Origin: Streptomyces carminius
Lineage (GTDB): Bacteria > Actinomycetota > Actinomycetes > Streptomycetales > Streptomycetaceae
Direction of reading: 5' to 3'
DNA: 64,000 nucleotides
NCBI RefSeq assembly: GCF_002794255.1
Contig: NZ_PGGW01000058.1
Location: 168,624 to 232,623 of the forward strand
Position 1 is the first letter of the stretch, and each line of letters opens with the position of its first letter. The notes beneath the pieces were generated by a model. It saw only the letters and a program-made list of their open reading frames with translations, was not told where the DNA came from and did not search any database. The translations under genes were made by a program, and so were the position numbers. Of this stretch, positions 49,371 through 58,352 are shown in pieces.

Positions 49371-50120
49371 CGGCTGGTCTCCCTGCGGTTCATTGCTGAC
49401 CCATGTGCCCCGCAGTCCGGAGAAGGACGAGCGGACGTGGATCGGGATGTTGTAACGGCGTGCGTACTCGACGCAGCGGTGCAGCAGCACCTTGGAACCG
49501 GAGCTGGCCAGCTCCAGCATGTCCTCGAACGAGATCCAGTCGATCTTGCGGGCCTTCTTCACGACCCGCGGGTCGGCGGTGAACACGCCGTCCACGTCGG
49601 TGTAGATCTCGCAGACCTCGGCGTCCAGCGCGGCGGCCAGCGCCACCGCGGTGGTGTCCGAGCCACCCCGGCCCAGGGTGGTGATGTCCTTCTTGTCCTG
49701 CGACACGCCCTGGAAGCCGGCGACGATGGCGATGTTGCCCTCGTCCAGAGCGGTCTTGATGCGGCCCGGTGTGACGTCGATGATGCGGGCCTTGTTGTGG
49801 ACGGAGTCGGTGATGACACCGGCCTGGCTGCCGGTGAACGACTGCGCCTCGTGTCCCAGGGATTTGATCGCCATCGCCAGCAGCGCCATGGAGATCCGCT
49901 CCCCGGCTGTCAGCAGCATGTCGAACTCGCGCCCCGACGCTACCGGGGACACCTCTCCAGCGAGATCGATCAGCTCGTCCGTAGTGTCACCCATCGCCGA
50001 AACCACGACGACCACCTGGTGGCCGTTCTTCTTGGCTTCGACGACTCGCTTGGCGACGCGCTTGATGCCCTCGGCATCGGCAACGGAGGAGCCGCCGTAC
50101 TTCTGCACGACAAGGCCCAC
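48849..50120 (-). CDS. ask: Aspartokinase (alpha subunit / full length)
   Basis: This 423-residue enzyme phosphorylates aspartate, the first step of lysine, threonine and methionine synthesis. The catalytic domain starts VVQKYGGSSVAD and contains LLTAGERISMALLAMAI and TTLGRGGSDTTAVALAAAL. Two C-terminal ACT domains follow (VGVPDKPGEAAKIFRAI and the last ~70 residues), which bind the feedback inhibitors lysine and threonine. The ATG at 50120 has GAGGAG upstream. A TAAACT hexamer on the minus strand near 50180-50185 could be the -10 element. It overlaps asd by four bases. Confidence 0.97.
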   Translation of the reverse strand: MGLVVQKYGGSSVADAEGIKRVAKRVVEAKKNGHQVVVVVSAMGDTTDELIDLAGEVSPVASGREFDMLLTAGERISMALLAMAIKSLGHEAQSFTGSQAGVITDSVHNKARIIDVTPGRIKTALDEGNIAIVAGFQGVSQDKKDITTLGRGGSDTTAVALAAALDAEVCEIYTDVDGVFTADPRVVKKARKIDWISFEDMLELASSGSKVLLHRCVEYARRYNIPIHVRSSFSGLRGTWVSNEPQGDQPMEQALISGVAHDTSEAKITIVGVPDKPGEAAKIFRAIADAELNIDMVVQNVSAASTGLTDISFTLPKTDGRRAIESLEKAKGGIGFDSLRYDDQIAKISLVGAGMKTNPGVTATFFEALSGSGVNIELISTSEIRISVVTRKDDVNEAVRAVHTAFGLDSDSDEAVVYGGTGR

Positions 50121-50526
50121 GTGCGCTCCTCGTAACTTTGTCTTCCGGGGCTCCCGTACAGGAACCCAGCGGTCGTTCCAGTTTACCGAGCAGGCCTTTT
50201 CGACCCCGCCTCTACCACATCGTGAGATGTTCCGCCCACGGGCAGTGGTGGCGCGGCGCCACGTCGCACCGGCTCAGCGGCCACCCATGCCCGGTGCCGG
50301 GCGTCCTCACACGGAAACGCCGGTGAAACGTTAGGCAGCTCACATTCCGGGAACCCGTGTCCGTTTGCACGCGAGCGGGAGCGCCCGCCCTTTTCACCCG
50401 GACGGCCTACGCCTCCCCTCCTGCGGTGGACGTGTCCGGAGGGGCGTGCGGCGATGGGGTGAAAGGTCCGCGCCGGGCGGCTCACGGCCGTCCGCCGGAC
50501 TCACCGCGACAACACAGGGACAGCTC
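50121..50526. promoter_or_regulatory. Divergent region between ask and the WGxxG protein gene
   Basis: This 406-base gap contains the ask promoter and ribosome site on the minus strand and the promoter of the small secreted protein on the plus strand. I see no gene with support inside it. Confidence 0.5.
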
Positions 50527-50802
50527 ATGCGCAAGATCGCGACAGCAGCGGCCACCGCTCTCGTCCTCTCTCTCGCCCCGGTCTCGTCGGCGGTCGCCCA
50601 GACACCGGCCGAAACGGCGGACACCCCCGTCGCGGCGGCACCGATGATCCTCGCCCAGGACGGGGAGGAGGACGACGGCGGCGGCAACGCGGGTCTGTGG
50701 GGCCTGCTCGGTCTGCTCGGGCTCCTCGGACTCATCCCCCGCAAGCAGAAGGAGCCCACCCACACCGGAGCGACCGACTACCGGTCGCGCGGCGGCGCCT
50801 GA
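50527..50802 (+). CDS. Small secreted WGxxG-family protein
   Basis: A 91-residue protein. The signal peptide MRKIATAAATALVLSLAPVS ends at AVAQ (cleavage near residue 25), and a short acidic spacer (DGEEDDGGG) follows. Then comes NAGLWGLLGLLGLLGLIPRK, the WGxxGxxG motif that acts as a C-terminal membrane-sorting signal in other Gram-positive bacteria. The last residues (QKEPTHTGATDYRSRGGA) are polar. It probably ends up in the cell envelope. The ATG at 50527 has AGGGACA upstream. It is alone between ask and a Uma2 gene. Confidence 0.75.
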   Translation: MRKIATAAATALVLSLAPVSSAVAQTPAETADTPVAAAPMILAQDGEEDDGGGNAGLWGLLGLLGLLGLIPRKQKEPTHTGATDYRSRGGA

Positions 50803-50836
50803 CCCCCGCCGTGCCCGCCCCGGGACCGCGGGCGGC

Positions 50837-51415
50837 TCAGCGCCGGGCGACCGCCGTCAGGTCGATGTCCAGCTCGAACGGCACGGTCACCTTGAGCCGG
50901 TCGTGGTGGATGCCGGTCACGGCGTAGGTGCGGGTGGCGGGCTCCAGCTCGAAGACGTAGACGACCGGCCGCCCGCCGTCCTCCTCCATCCGCCAGAAGT
51001 GCGGAATGCCGGCCGCCGCGTACTTGCGCGGCTTGGTCTCCCGGTCCCGCGCCCGGGAGTCCTCCGACACCACCTCGACGGCGAGGACGACGTCCTCGGG
51101 GCGGTAGCTGGTCTGGCGGGGACCGGTGTCCGCGTCAGACCTGGTCACCATGACATCCGGCTCCGGGCGGTCGCGTTCCCCCAGGGTTACGGTCATCTCA
51201 CGGACGACTTCCAGTTCGGGCGGCGCGGCCAGGAGAAGATTGTGCTCAAGCACACGCATGGCGCGCATGTGGAACTTGGTCTGCGGACTCACGAAGACGA
51301 GGCTCCCGTCGATCAGCTCCGTGTGGGGGGGCAGATCGGGCAGCCGGTCCAGATCGTCGGCGGTGTATCCGCCCGCCGGCGGTCGCGGCCACGCGTACTC
51401 GGGCTCGACACTCAT
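50837..51415 (-). CDS. Uma2-family putative nuclease, copy 1
   Basis: A 192-residue Uma2/DUF820 protein with a PD-(D/E)xK-like core: YTADDLDRLPDLPPHTELIDG (start of the core), PEPDVMVTR (the D), VVLAVEVVSED (E-x-V) and RKYAAAGIPHFW. Uma2 proteins are very abundant in Streptomyces and cyanobacteria and usually of unknown function. The fold belongs to the restriction-endonuclease superfamily but the catalytic Lys is often lost, as here. The ATG at 51415 has GGGAGCA upstream. It has exactly the same length as the second copy 3.7 kb away. It is convergent with the WGxxG protein gene and divergent from the dehydrogenase operon. Confidence 0.85.
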   Translation of the reverse strand: MSVEPEYAWPRPPAGGYTADDLDRLPDLPPHTELIDGSLVFVSPQTKFHMRAMRVLEHNLLLAAPPELEVVREMTVTLGERDRPEPDVMVTRSDADTGPRQTSYRPEDVVLAVEVVSEDSRARDRETKPRKYAAAGIPHFWRMEEDGGRPVVYVFELEPATRTYAVTGIHHDRLKVTVPFELDIDLTAVARR

Positions 51416-51643
51416 CACTGCTCCCATGAGGCAGATCCTCGCCGACTTCATCACACTACCCAGCCGCTTCCGTTCTCCGTCACCCGCACGAGTGAGAGAA
51501 CGCTCTCCAGGCTCCGACCGGCCGTGTCCGGCGGGCGCATGGAGCCACCGGACACGGGTACCCCGGCCCCCCTGAAACAGCAGGAAGGCGGCATGCGCGG
51601 CAGACGTACACCCGTGTGCGGCCGGACGAGAGGCGGAGAACCC

Positions 51644-52132
51644 ATGAAACACGCGGCGCGCACAGCGCTGGTCCTCGCCGGTGCCGGGGCGGGCGCGGTG
51701 GCCCTGCGCAAACTCGCGTCCCCGCCGGCGGACGTCCGGCGGGGCGAGCGGTGGCTGGTCGTCACCGTCAACCGCCCGCCCCAGGCGGTGCTGCCCGACG
51801 GCGGCCGGCCGCCCCGCCCGCTGGACGAGTTCGGCGACGATCTGGAGGTCGCCGTACGGCCCGCCCCCGGCGGCCGCGGCACCGAGCTGGCGGCGCGGCT
51901 GCGCGAGGGGAGCACGCCCGTCAGGGCGCAGCCCGCCCAGTACTCGCTGCCCGCCCGGCTCGCGGGCGAGGACCCGCGCCAACCGGTACGGCAGGCGCTG
52001 CGGCAGGCCAAGGCGCTGCTGGAGACGGGCGAGGTACTGCGCCCGGACGTGCCCACCGCCCGGGAGGAGACCCTGGGCAGCAGGCTCGTCGGGCTGGCCA
52101 CCCGGCGCGCCGGCGGGGAGGGAGTGCTGTGA
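51644..52132 (+). CDS. Conserved hypothetical protein preceding the alcohol dehydrogenase
   Basis: A 162-residue protein starting MKHAARTALVLAGAGAGAVA, a hydrophobic N-terminus that may anchor it. The remaining part (WLVVTVNRPPQAVLP, DLEVAVRPAPGGRGTELAAR) recalls the beta-strands of SRPBCC-type proteins but is too divergent to assign. The end, TRRAGGEGVL, overlaps the dehydrogenase start by four bases (GTGA), so it is translated with it. I chose ATG 51644 with GGCGGAG upstream. I recall this protein being encoded upstream of zinc dehydrogenases in other Streptomyces, without a known role. Confidence 0.75.
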   Translation: MKHAARTALVLAGAGAGAVALRKLASPPADVRRGERWLVVTVNRPPQAVLPDGGRPPRPLDEFGDDLEVAVRPAPGGRGTELAARLREGSTPVRAQPAQYSLPARLAGEDPRQPVRQALRQAKALLETGEVLRPDVPTAREETLGSRLVGLATRRAGGEGVL

Positions 52133-53298
52133 GGGCGGTCTGCTGGGAGGGCGTGAACAAGCTGTCCGTCGAGCAGGTCCCCGATCCGGAGATCCGCAAC
52201 GACCAGGACATGATCGTGAAGCTGCTGGCGAGCACCACCTGCGGCTCCGACCTGCACCTGATCGGCGGCTACATCCCGGCCATGCAGGCCGGCGACGTGA
52301 TCGGGCACGAGTTCGTCGGCGAGGTGGTGGAGACCGGCCCCGGGGTGCACCGCCACAAGACCGGCGACCGGGTCGTGGTGTGCTCGTTCATCGGCTGCGG
52401 CAACTGCTGGTACTGCGAGAACGACCTGTGGTCGCTGTGCGACAACAGCAACACCAATCCGGGCATCGGCCAGGCCCTCTTCGGCTACGAGACCGCCGGG
52501 ATCTTCGGCTACTCGCACGCCATGGGCGGCATCCGCGGCAGCCACGCCGAGTACGTGCGGGTGCCCTTCGCCGACCACGGGGCGTTCACCGTCCCCGAGG
52601 GCGTCGACGACACCAGCGCGCTGTTCGCCTCCGACTCGGTGCCCACCGGCTGGATGGGCGCCGATCTGGGCGGGGTGAAACCGGGCGACGTGGTCGCGGT
52701 GTGGGGCTGCGGCGCGGTCGGGCAGATGGCGGCGCGGGCGGCGGTCCTCAAGGGCGCCGAGCGCGTCGTCTGCATCGACCGGATCCCCGAGCGGCTGGCG
52801 ATGGCCGAGGAGCACACCGGCGCCGAGACCATCGACTACACCACCACCGACGTCGCCGCCGAGCTGCGCGAGCGGACCGGCGGGCGGGGTCCGGACGTGT
52901 GCATCGAGGCGGTCGGCATGGAGGCCCACGGCACCGGCCCCGACCACCTCTACGACCAGGTCAAGCACCAGCTCCGGCTCCAGACGGACCGGCCCACCGC
53001 CGTGCGCCAGGCGATCCACGCCTGCCGCAAGGGCGGCTCGGTCTTCGTGCTGGGCGTCTTCGCCGGGGCGGTCGACAAGTTCCCGCTGGGCATGGTGGTC
53101 AACAAGGGGCTGACCCTGCGCGGCGCCCAGATGCACGGCCAGCGCTACATCCCGATGCTGCTGGACCGTATCGCCGGGGGCGAGATCAGCACCTCCCACC
53201 TGGCCACCCATCCCATGTCCCTGGACGACGCCCCCGCGGGCTACGACATGTTCAAGCACAAGAAGGACGGCTGCGTGCGGGCGGTCTTCCGGCCGTGA
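52129..53298 (+). CDS. Zinc-dependent alcohol dehydrogenase
   Basis: A 389-residue medium-chain dehydrogenase. TTCGSDLHLI holds the catalytic-zinc Cys, GHEFVGEV the catalytic His and Glu, and CGNCWYCENDLWSLC the structural-zinc cysteines (C-x2-C-x2-C-x7-C). The coenzyme fold is VWGCGAVGQMAARAAVLKGA with VVCIDRIPERL, indicating NAD(H). A long insert around residues 240-290 (GMEAHGTGPDHLYDQVKHQL) is typical of formaldehyde-dismutase/glutathione-independent members. The GTG at 52129 overlaps the preceding gene. A strong terminator follows. The physiological substrate is unknown; formaldehyde-type aldehydes are possible. Confidence 0.9.
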   Translation: MRAVCWEGVNKLSVEQVPDPEIRNDQDMIVKLLASTTCGSDLHLIGGYIPAMQAGDVIGHEFVGEVVETGPGVHRHKTGDRVVVCSFIGCGNCWYCENDLWSLCDNSNTNPGIGQALFGYETAGIFGYSHAMGGIRGSHAEYVRVPFADHGAFTVPEGVDDTSALFASDSVPTGWMGADLGGVKPGDVVAVWGCGAVGQMAARAAVLKGAERVVCIDRIPERLAMAEEHTGAETIDYTTTDVAAELRERTGGRGPDVCIEAVGMEAHGTGPDHLYDQVKHQLRLQTDRPTAVRQAIHACRKGGSVFVLGVFAGAVDKFPLGMVVNKGLTLRGAQMHGQRYIPMLLDRIAGGEISTSHLATHPMSLDDAPAGYDMFKHKKDGCVRAVFRP

Positions 53299-53341
53299 CG
53301 GGTCGGCTGTGACGGGCCCGGGCCCCGCCCGCCCCGGCCGA

Positions 53342-53388
53342 CGCCCGTACCGGCCCCCGGACACACCGTCCGGGGGCCGGTACGGGCG
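53342..53388. terminator. 20-bp hairpin between dehydrogenase and SDR genes
   Basis: The arms 53342-53361 and 53369-53388 are perfectly complementary around CACACCG. It sits between convergent stops and probably serves both genes. Confidence 0.8.
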
Positions 53389-53450
53389 CGGTCAGGACCC
53401 GCACCGGCCACGGCAGACCGCCCGCACGCAGCCGTACCCGCCGCGCCCGC

Positions 53451-54491
<1,041 letters not shown>

Positions 54492-54497
54492 GCCGTG

Positions 54498-54503
54498 ACG
54501 CTA
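54498..54503 (-). promoter_or_regulatory. -10-like element of the SDR gene
   Basis: TAGCGT on the minus strand is followed by six bases and the ATG at 54491. Confidence 0.4.
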
Positions 54504-54578
54504 CGGATTGGAGCGCTCTCGAAGTCAAGGGCGGAGCGGGGGCGGATCCCGGCGGGGCTCAGTGGGGCTCAGCGGGGC

Positions 54579-55157
54579 TCAGCGGGCGTAGTCCTTGAGC
54601 CGCTCCGTCTTCAGCGTGATCCCGACCGGGGCGGGAAGCTCGACGACCGCGCCGTACGGCCGGGTCGTCCGGGTGCGGTACGTGCCGCCCTCCGGCTCGG
54701 AGTGCACGGTGAGGCTGTGGTCGTCGCGGTCGACCAGGAGGTACACGGGGATGCCCGCCGCCGCGTACCCGTCGCGCCTCTCCACCCGGTCACGCCGGTC
54801 GGTGTCCGCGTCGTACGACGTGACTTCGACCGTCATCAGCACGCCGTCGGGCTCGGCCCACTCGCCCTGACCGACGAAGTGGTCCTCGGGTGCGAGGGAG
54901 TCGTCCGGCCGGACCCGGCCGCCGCGGTACTTCTCGACCCTGAGTCCCTGCTCCGGGTACAGAGCCAGCTCGGGGCGCTGCTGCATGCACTGCTTGAGGA
55001 GCCACATGACGATTGCCCCGTGATCACCGTCCGGCACCGGCTTGACCTCCAGCTTTCCGTTGACGAACTCCAGCCGCACGGTTTCCGGCGCCGTGCGGGC
55101 GAGCTGCTCGAACTCCTCGACGAGCATCTGCGGCCGGTCAGCGGTTCCAGGGGTCAT
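54579..55157 (-). CDS. Uma2-family putative nuclease, copy 2
   Basis: A second 192-residue Uma2/DUF820 protein, starting at ATG 55157 with GAGGAGG upstream. It has the same core plan as the first copy: MLVEEFEQLARTAPETVRLE, VRPDDSLAP at the Asp position, VLMTVEVTSYD and YAAAGIPVYLLVDRD. The sequences are clearly diverged from each other, so this is not a recent duplication. The role is unknown. It lies between the SDR gene and the winged-helix regulator, all on the minus strand, without tight coupling. Confidence 0.85.
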   Translation of the reverse strand: MTPGTADRPQMLVEEFEQLARTAPETVRLEFVNGKLEVKPVPDGDHGAIVMWLLKQCMQQRPELALYPEQGLRVEKYRGGRVRPDDSLAPEDHFVGQGEWAEPDGVLMTVEVTSYDADTDRRDRVERRDGYAAAGIPVYLLVDRDDHSLTVHSEPEGGTYRTRTTRPYGAVVELPAPVGITLKTERLKDYAR

Positions 55158-55213
55158 GGCGTCGCCTCCTCGACTCCATGGTGCCCCGGTCCCGGCCCTC
55201 TCGATCTGCACGG

Positions 55214-56152
55214 TCATACAAAGCTCCGATCACTTCCGCGCGCGGCGGCGCGCAGGCGGTCGACGCGCTCCCGGGTCTCGGCGGGTGCCGGGCCCGCCGC
55301 GCGGGGCGGGGGCACACCGCGGCAGCCCCGGCACAGACCGCCGGGCAGCGCATCGGGGCGGCCCGGGACACCGCACGTCGTGCACTCCGCCAGCCGCAGC
55401 CCGGCCGGGACGGCGGCGGACCCGGGCCCCTGCCCGGGTACGGGCGAAGGCTCGGGCGGGAGCTTGTCCGTCAGGCGGCGGCGGACGAGGGCGGCCGGGT
55501 GGTGCACCTCGGGCGGCAGCCCGGCCGTCAGGGCGTGGACGAGCCGCCGCTCGTCGGCGTCGCGCGCCAGCCAGTGCCCGGCCAGCGGCGCCAGCGCCCC
55601 GCACTCGGCGGCCGACAGCGCCAGCCGCGGCTCGGCGCGCCCCAGCCCGGCCAGCACCCCGTACGCCCGGGAGAGCGGCGGCCGTACGGGCCCGGGGCCG
55701 CCTTCGGGCTCCGGCGCGGAGCCGCCGTCCGCCGACGCCGCAGGCGCGGGGCCGCACTCCGGGCGCTCCCCCGTCAGATACGCCACCCACCAGGTGTCGT
55801 CGCGCGCCGTCCGGGAGAAGTACGTCCGGGTGACCCAGCGGGGGCTGCCGGTGCCGCGGACGTGCTCCCGGCCGCGCCGCAGGTGCCCGGCCTCCGACAG
55901 CCGCCGCAGCGCCGTGGACAGGGCGTACTGGCCGTAGTCCGGCAGGACCCTGGCCAGCGTCTTCACCGAGATGTCGGCTCCCTCGGGCAGCCGGTCGAGA
56001 TAGCCGGCGATGGACGCCTCGCGCCGCGGCAGGTGATCGAAGTCGTGTGCGCCGCGCGGCAGTTGGCCGGGCACCGAGCGCTTTCCGTAACCGGGTGACG
56101 CCATGGGGTGCTTGTCTGCGGGCGAAGTGACGCTACAGTCGGGGGAAGCCAT
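55214..56152 (-). CDS. Winged-helix (MarR-like) DNA-binding protein
   Basis: A 312-residue protein. Residues ~40-115 form a winged helix, with DFDHLPRREASIAGYLDRLP followed by ADISVKTLARVL and YALSTALRRLSEAGHLRRGRE as the recognition region. The C-terminal half is variable and Pro/Gly/Ala-rich, and near residue 265 a small Cys cluster (CTTCGVPGRPDALPGGLCRG) could bind zinc. Homologues are numerous in Streptomyces, several per genome, and poorly understood. The start at ATG 56152 has an AGGA site. A hairpin leader (56183-56218) lies just upstream. Confidence 0.75.
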   Translation of the reverse strand: MASPDCSVTSPADKHPMASPGYGKRSVPGQLPRGAHDFDHLPRREASIAGYLDRLPEGADISVKTLARVLPDYGQYALSTALRRLSEAGHLRRGREHVRGTGSPRWVTRTYFSRTARDDTWWVAYLTGERPECGPAPAASADGGSAPEPEGGPGPVRPPLSRAYGVLAGLGRAEPRLALSAAECGALAPLAGHWLARDADERRLVHALTAGLPPEVHHPAALVRRRLTDKLPPEPSPVPGQGPGSAAVPAGLRLAECTTCGVPGRPDALPGGLCRGCRGVPPPRAAGPAPAETRERVDRLRAAARGSDRSFV

Positions 56153-56182
56153 GGATCGAGTCCTGTTCGATCGTGTTGGTCA

Positions 56183-56218
56183 GGCCCCCGGCCGGTGTTG
56201 CTAGCACCGCCGGGGGCC
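56183..56218 (-). promoter_or_regulatory. Leader hairpin of the winged-helix gene
   Basis: GGCCCCCGG (56183-56191) pairs with CCGGGGGCC (56210-56218), and an inner CGGTG/CACCG stem closes a seven-base loop, with one bulged base. It lies 31 bases upstream of the start codon on the minus strand. A transcription attenuator or terminator of upstream RNA is likely. I recall similar leaders before related Streptomyces genes. Confidence 0.5.
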
Positions 56219-56453
56219 GTTTGCGTATGGCGGCACGCCACCGCGCCGCGACGCTCCGTTTCCTCCCGCGGACCGAAAGTCATACGTACAGGTGAGCACC
56301 GTGCGGGGAGGGTGGGTGGGTTCTACCGACCCACCCATTCCTTCAGAGCAGCGCTCGAATCCCGGGGCCCGGATCCCGGCCCTTGAGCTCCGGGGGGAAC
56401 CGGGTTCGCGCGGACCCGCCCGGGGTCGCCCGGGCTCCCTAGGGTTCACCCGA

Positions 56454-57725
56454 TCAGGTGAACGCGCGTCGGGCCTTCGCCAGCAGCAGCTCCCGCTCCC
56501 GCGCGTTGCGCGTCAGGGACGCCGCCCGTTCGAACTCGGCCCGCGCCTCCGCGCCCCGCCCCAGCCGCGTCAGCAGGTCGCCGCGCACGCTCGGCAGCAG
56601 GTGGTAGCCGGTCAGGGCGGGCTCACCGGCCAGCGTGTCCACCAGTTCCAGTCCGGCCGCCGGGCCCTCGGCCATCGAGACGGCGACCGCCCGGTTCAGC
56701 TCCACCACCGGGGAGGGGATCAGGGCCGCCAGCCGGCCGTAGAGCGCCGCGATCATCGCCCAGTCCGTCTCCTCGTACCGCACCGCCCGCGCGTGGCAGG
56801 CGGCGATCGCGGCCTGGAGGGCGTACGGGCCGTGCGGCCCGGGACCCGAGCGCCGCAGCGCCTCCAGACCGCGCAGGATCAGCATGCGGTTCCACCTGGT
56901 GCGGTCCTGGTCGGCCAGCAGCACCGGCTCACCGCCGGGGCCGGTACGGGCCGGGATCCGGGACGCCTGGAGCTCGAGCAGCGCGGCGAGGCCGTGGACC
57001 TCCGGCTCGCCGGGCATCAGGCCCGCCAGGACGCGGGCCAGGCGCAGCGCGTCCTCGCACAGCCCCGGGCGGCACAGGTCTTCTCCGGCGGTCGCGGAGT
57101 AGCCCTCGTTGAAGATCAGGTAGATGACCTCCAGGACCGACGACAGCCGCCCGTCCCGCTCGGCGCCGTACGGCACCTCGAAGGAGACCCGGGCCTCGGC
57201 GAGTTTCCGCTTGGCGCGCACGATCCGCTGGGCGACGGTGGGCTCCGGGGCCAGGAAGGCGCGGGCGATCTCCTGGGTGGTCAGCCCGCCCAGCAGCCGC
57301 AGGGTCAGCGCGGCCCGGGCCTCGGCGGACAGCACGGGGTGGCAGGCGGTGAAGATCAGCCGCAGCAGGTCGTCGTCGATGTCGCCGGGCCCGGCGGGCT
57401 CGGGCGGGGGCGGGGCCGCGTCCTCCAGCGTCCGCCCGACCTCCGCCAGCTTGCGCGCGTACGTCTCCCGGCGGCGCACCAGGTCGATCGCGCGGCGCCG
57501 GGCGGTGGCCATGAGCCAGGCGCCCGGGTTCCCCGGGACGCCCGACTCCGGCCACTGCTCCAGCGCGGCGACCAGAGCGTCCTGCGCGAGTTCCTCGGCG
57601 ATGCCGACGTCCCGCACGACACGGGCGACACCGGCGATGATCCGCGCGGACTCGATCCTGAAGACCGTCTCGACCGTCTCGACTGCTGCGGCCGTCCCGG
57701 CCGTGTTGCCTGCCGTCACGGCCAC
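56454..57725 (-). CDS. ECF42-type sigma factor with C-terminal TPR-like domain
   Basis: A 423-residue ECF sigma factor. Region 2 lies near residues 20-85 and region 4 near 130-190, with GGLTTQEIARAFLAPEPTVAQRIVRAKRKL as the DNA-binding part. A long C-terminus (residues ~200-423) is built of TPR-like helices and includes FNEGYSATAGEDL. This architecture defines ECF42, which has no anti-sigma factor and relies on the C-terminal domain for control. ECF42 genes sit next to genes for DGPF/YciI proteins, as here (stop to stop only 51 bases). The GTG start at 57725 is used. Confidence 0.9.
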   Translation of the reverse strand: MAVTAGNTAGTAAAVETVETVFRIESARIIAGVARVVRDVGIAEELAQDALVAALEQWPESGVPGNPGAWLMATARRRAIDLVRRRETYARKLAEVGRTLEDAAPPPPEPAGPGDIDDDLLRLIFTACHPVLSAEARAALTLRLLGGLTTQEIARAFLAPEPTVAQRIVRAKRKLAEARVSFEVPYGAERDGRLSSVLEVIYLIFNEGYSATAGEDLCRPGLCEDALRLARVLAGLMPGEPEVHGLAALLELQASRIPARTGPGGEPVLLADQDRTRWNRMLILRGLEALRRSGPGPHGPYALQAAIAACHARAVRYEETDWAMIAALYGRLAALIPSPVVELNRAVAVSMAEGPAAGLELVDTLAGEPALTGYHLLPSVRGDLLTRLGRGAEARAEFERAASLTRNARERELLLAKARRAFT

Positions 57726-57776
57726 CCATCAGAGCAGCCGTGCGACGGCGGGGCAAACGGCGCCGGGGCGGGCGCG

Positions 57777-58199
57777 TCAGGAGCAGGGCGCCTTGGCGGC
57801 GTCCCGGCCGCCCTGACCGCCCTCGCCGCCCGGCCCTTCCGGGCCGTCCGCGTCGATCTCGCGGACCTCGGCGGTGAGGGTCACGCCCACCGGGTGGATC
57901 TCCAGGAAGCGCCTGGTCCACTCCATCGCCTCGGCCTTGTCCTTCGCCTGGATGATGGAGTAGCCGCCGACGACCTCCTTGGTCTCGGTGAAGGGCCCGT
58001 CGGTGCAGCCGACCTTCCCACCGGACCAGGTCATCCGGGTGCCCTGGGAGGTCGGGGTGAGACCGGCGGTGTCCAGCATGACCCCGGCCTTGGTGATCTC
58101 CTCGAACAGGGCGTTCATGCGCTGCTCGAACTCGGGGCCGAAGGCTTCCTCGGGGATGTTGTTCTCGTCGACACGGATCAGGGTCATGAAGCGCGGCAC
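57777..58199 (-). CDS. DGPF-type YciI-like protein, partner of ECF42
   Basis: A 140-residue protein with a YciI-like (DGPF) domain: MTLIRVDENN start, CTDGPFTETKEVVGGYSII containing the D-G-P-F motif, and EWTRRFLEIHP near the end. Such proteins are typical ECF42 target genes and may bind or process a small molecule that the sigma factor senses. The C-terminal ~20 residues are Gly/Pro/Asp-rich. The GTG at 58199 has an AGAGGAG site five bases upstream. It precedes the sigma gene in the same direction. Confidence 0.88.
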   Translation of the reverse strand: MPRFMTLIRVDENNIPEEAFGPEFEQRMNALFEEITKAGVMLDTAGLTPTSQGTRMTWSGGKVGCTDGPFTETKEVVGGYSIIQAKDKAEAMEWTRRFLEIHPVGVTLTAEVREIDADGPEGPGGEGGQGGRDAAKAPCS

Positions 58200-58352
58200 G
58201 GTGACTCCTCTGCTGGCCGGCGGGCGGGGCCGTTCCCCGCCTCTCACCCGTGCGTCGAACGGGAGACGGCCGGATCGACAGCCCCGCCGGAAATTTCCCG
58301 GAGATTTTTCCGCCCGGCCGCCCCGGCCCCTGCTCCCCTCCGGGGGAAGGAG

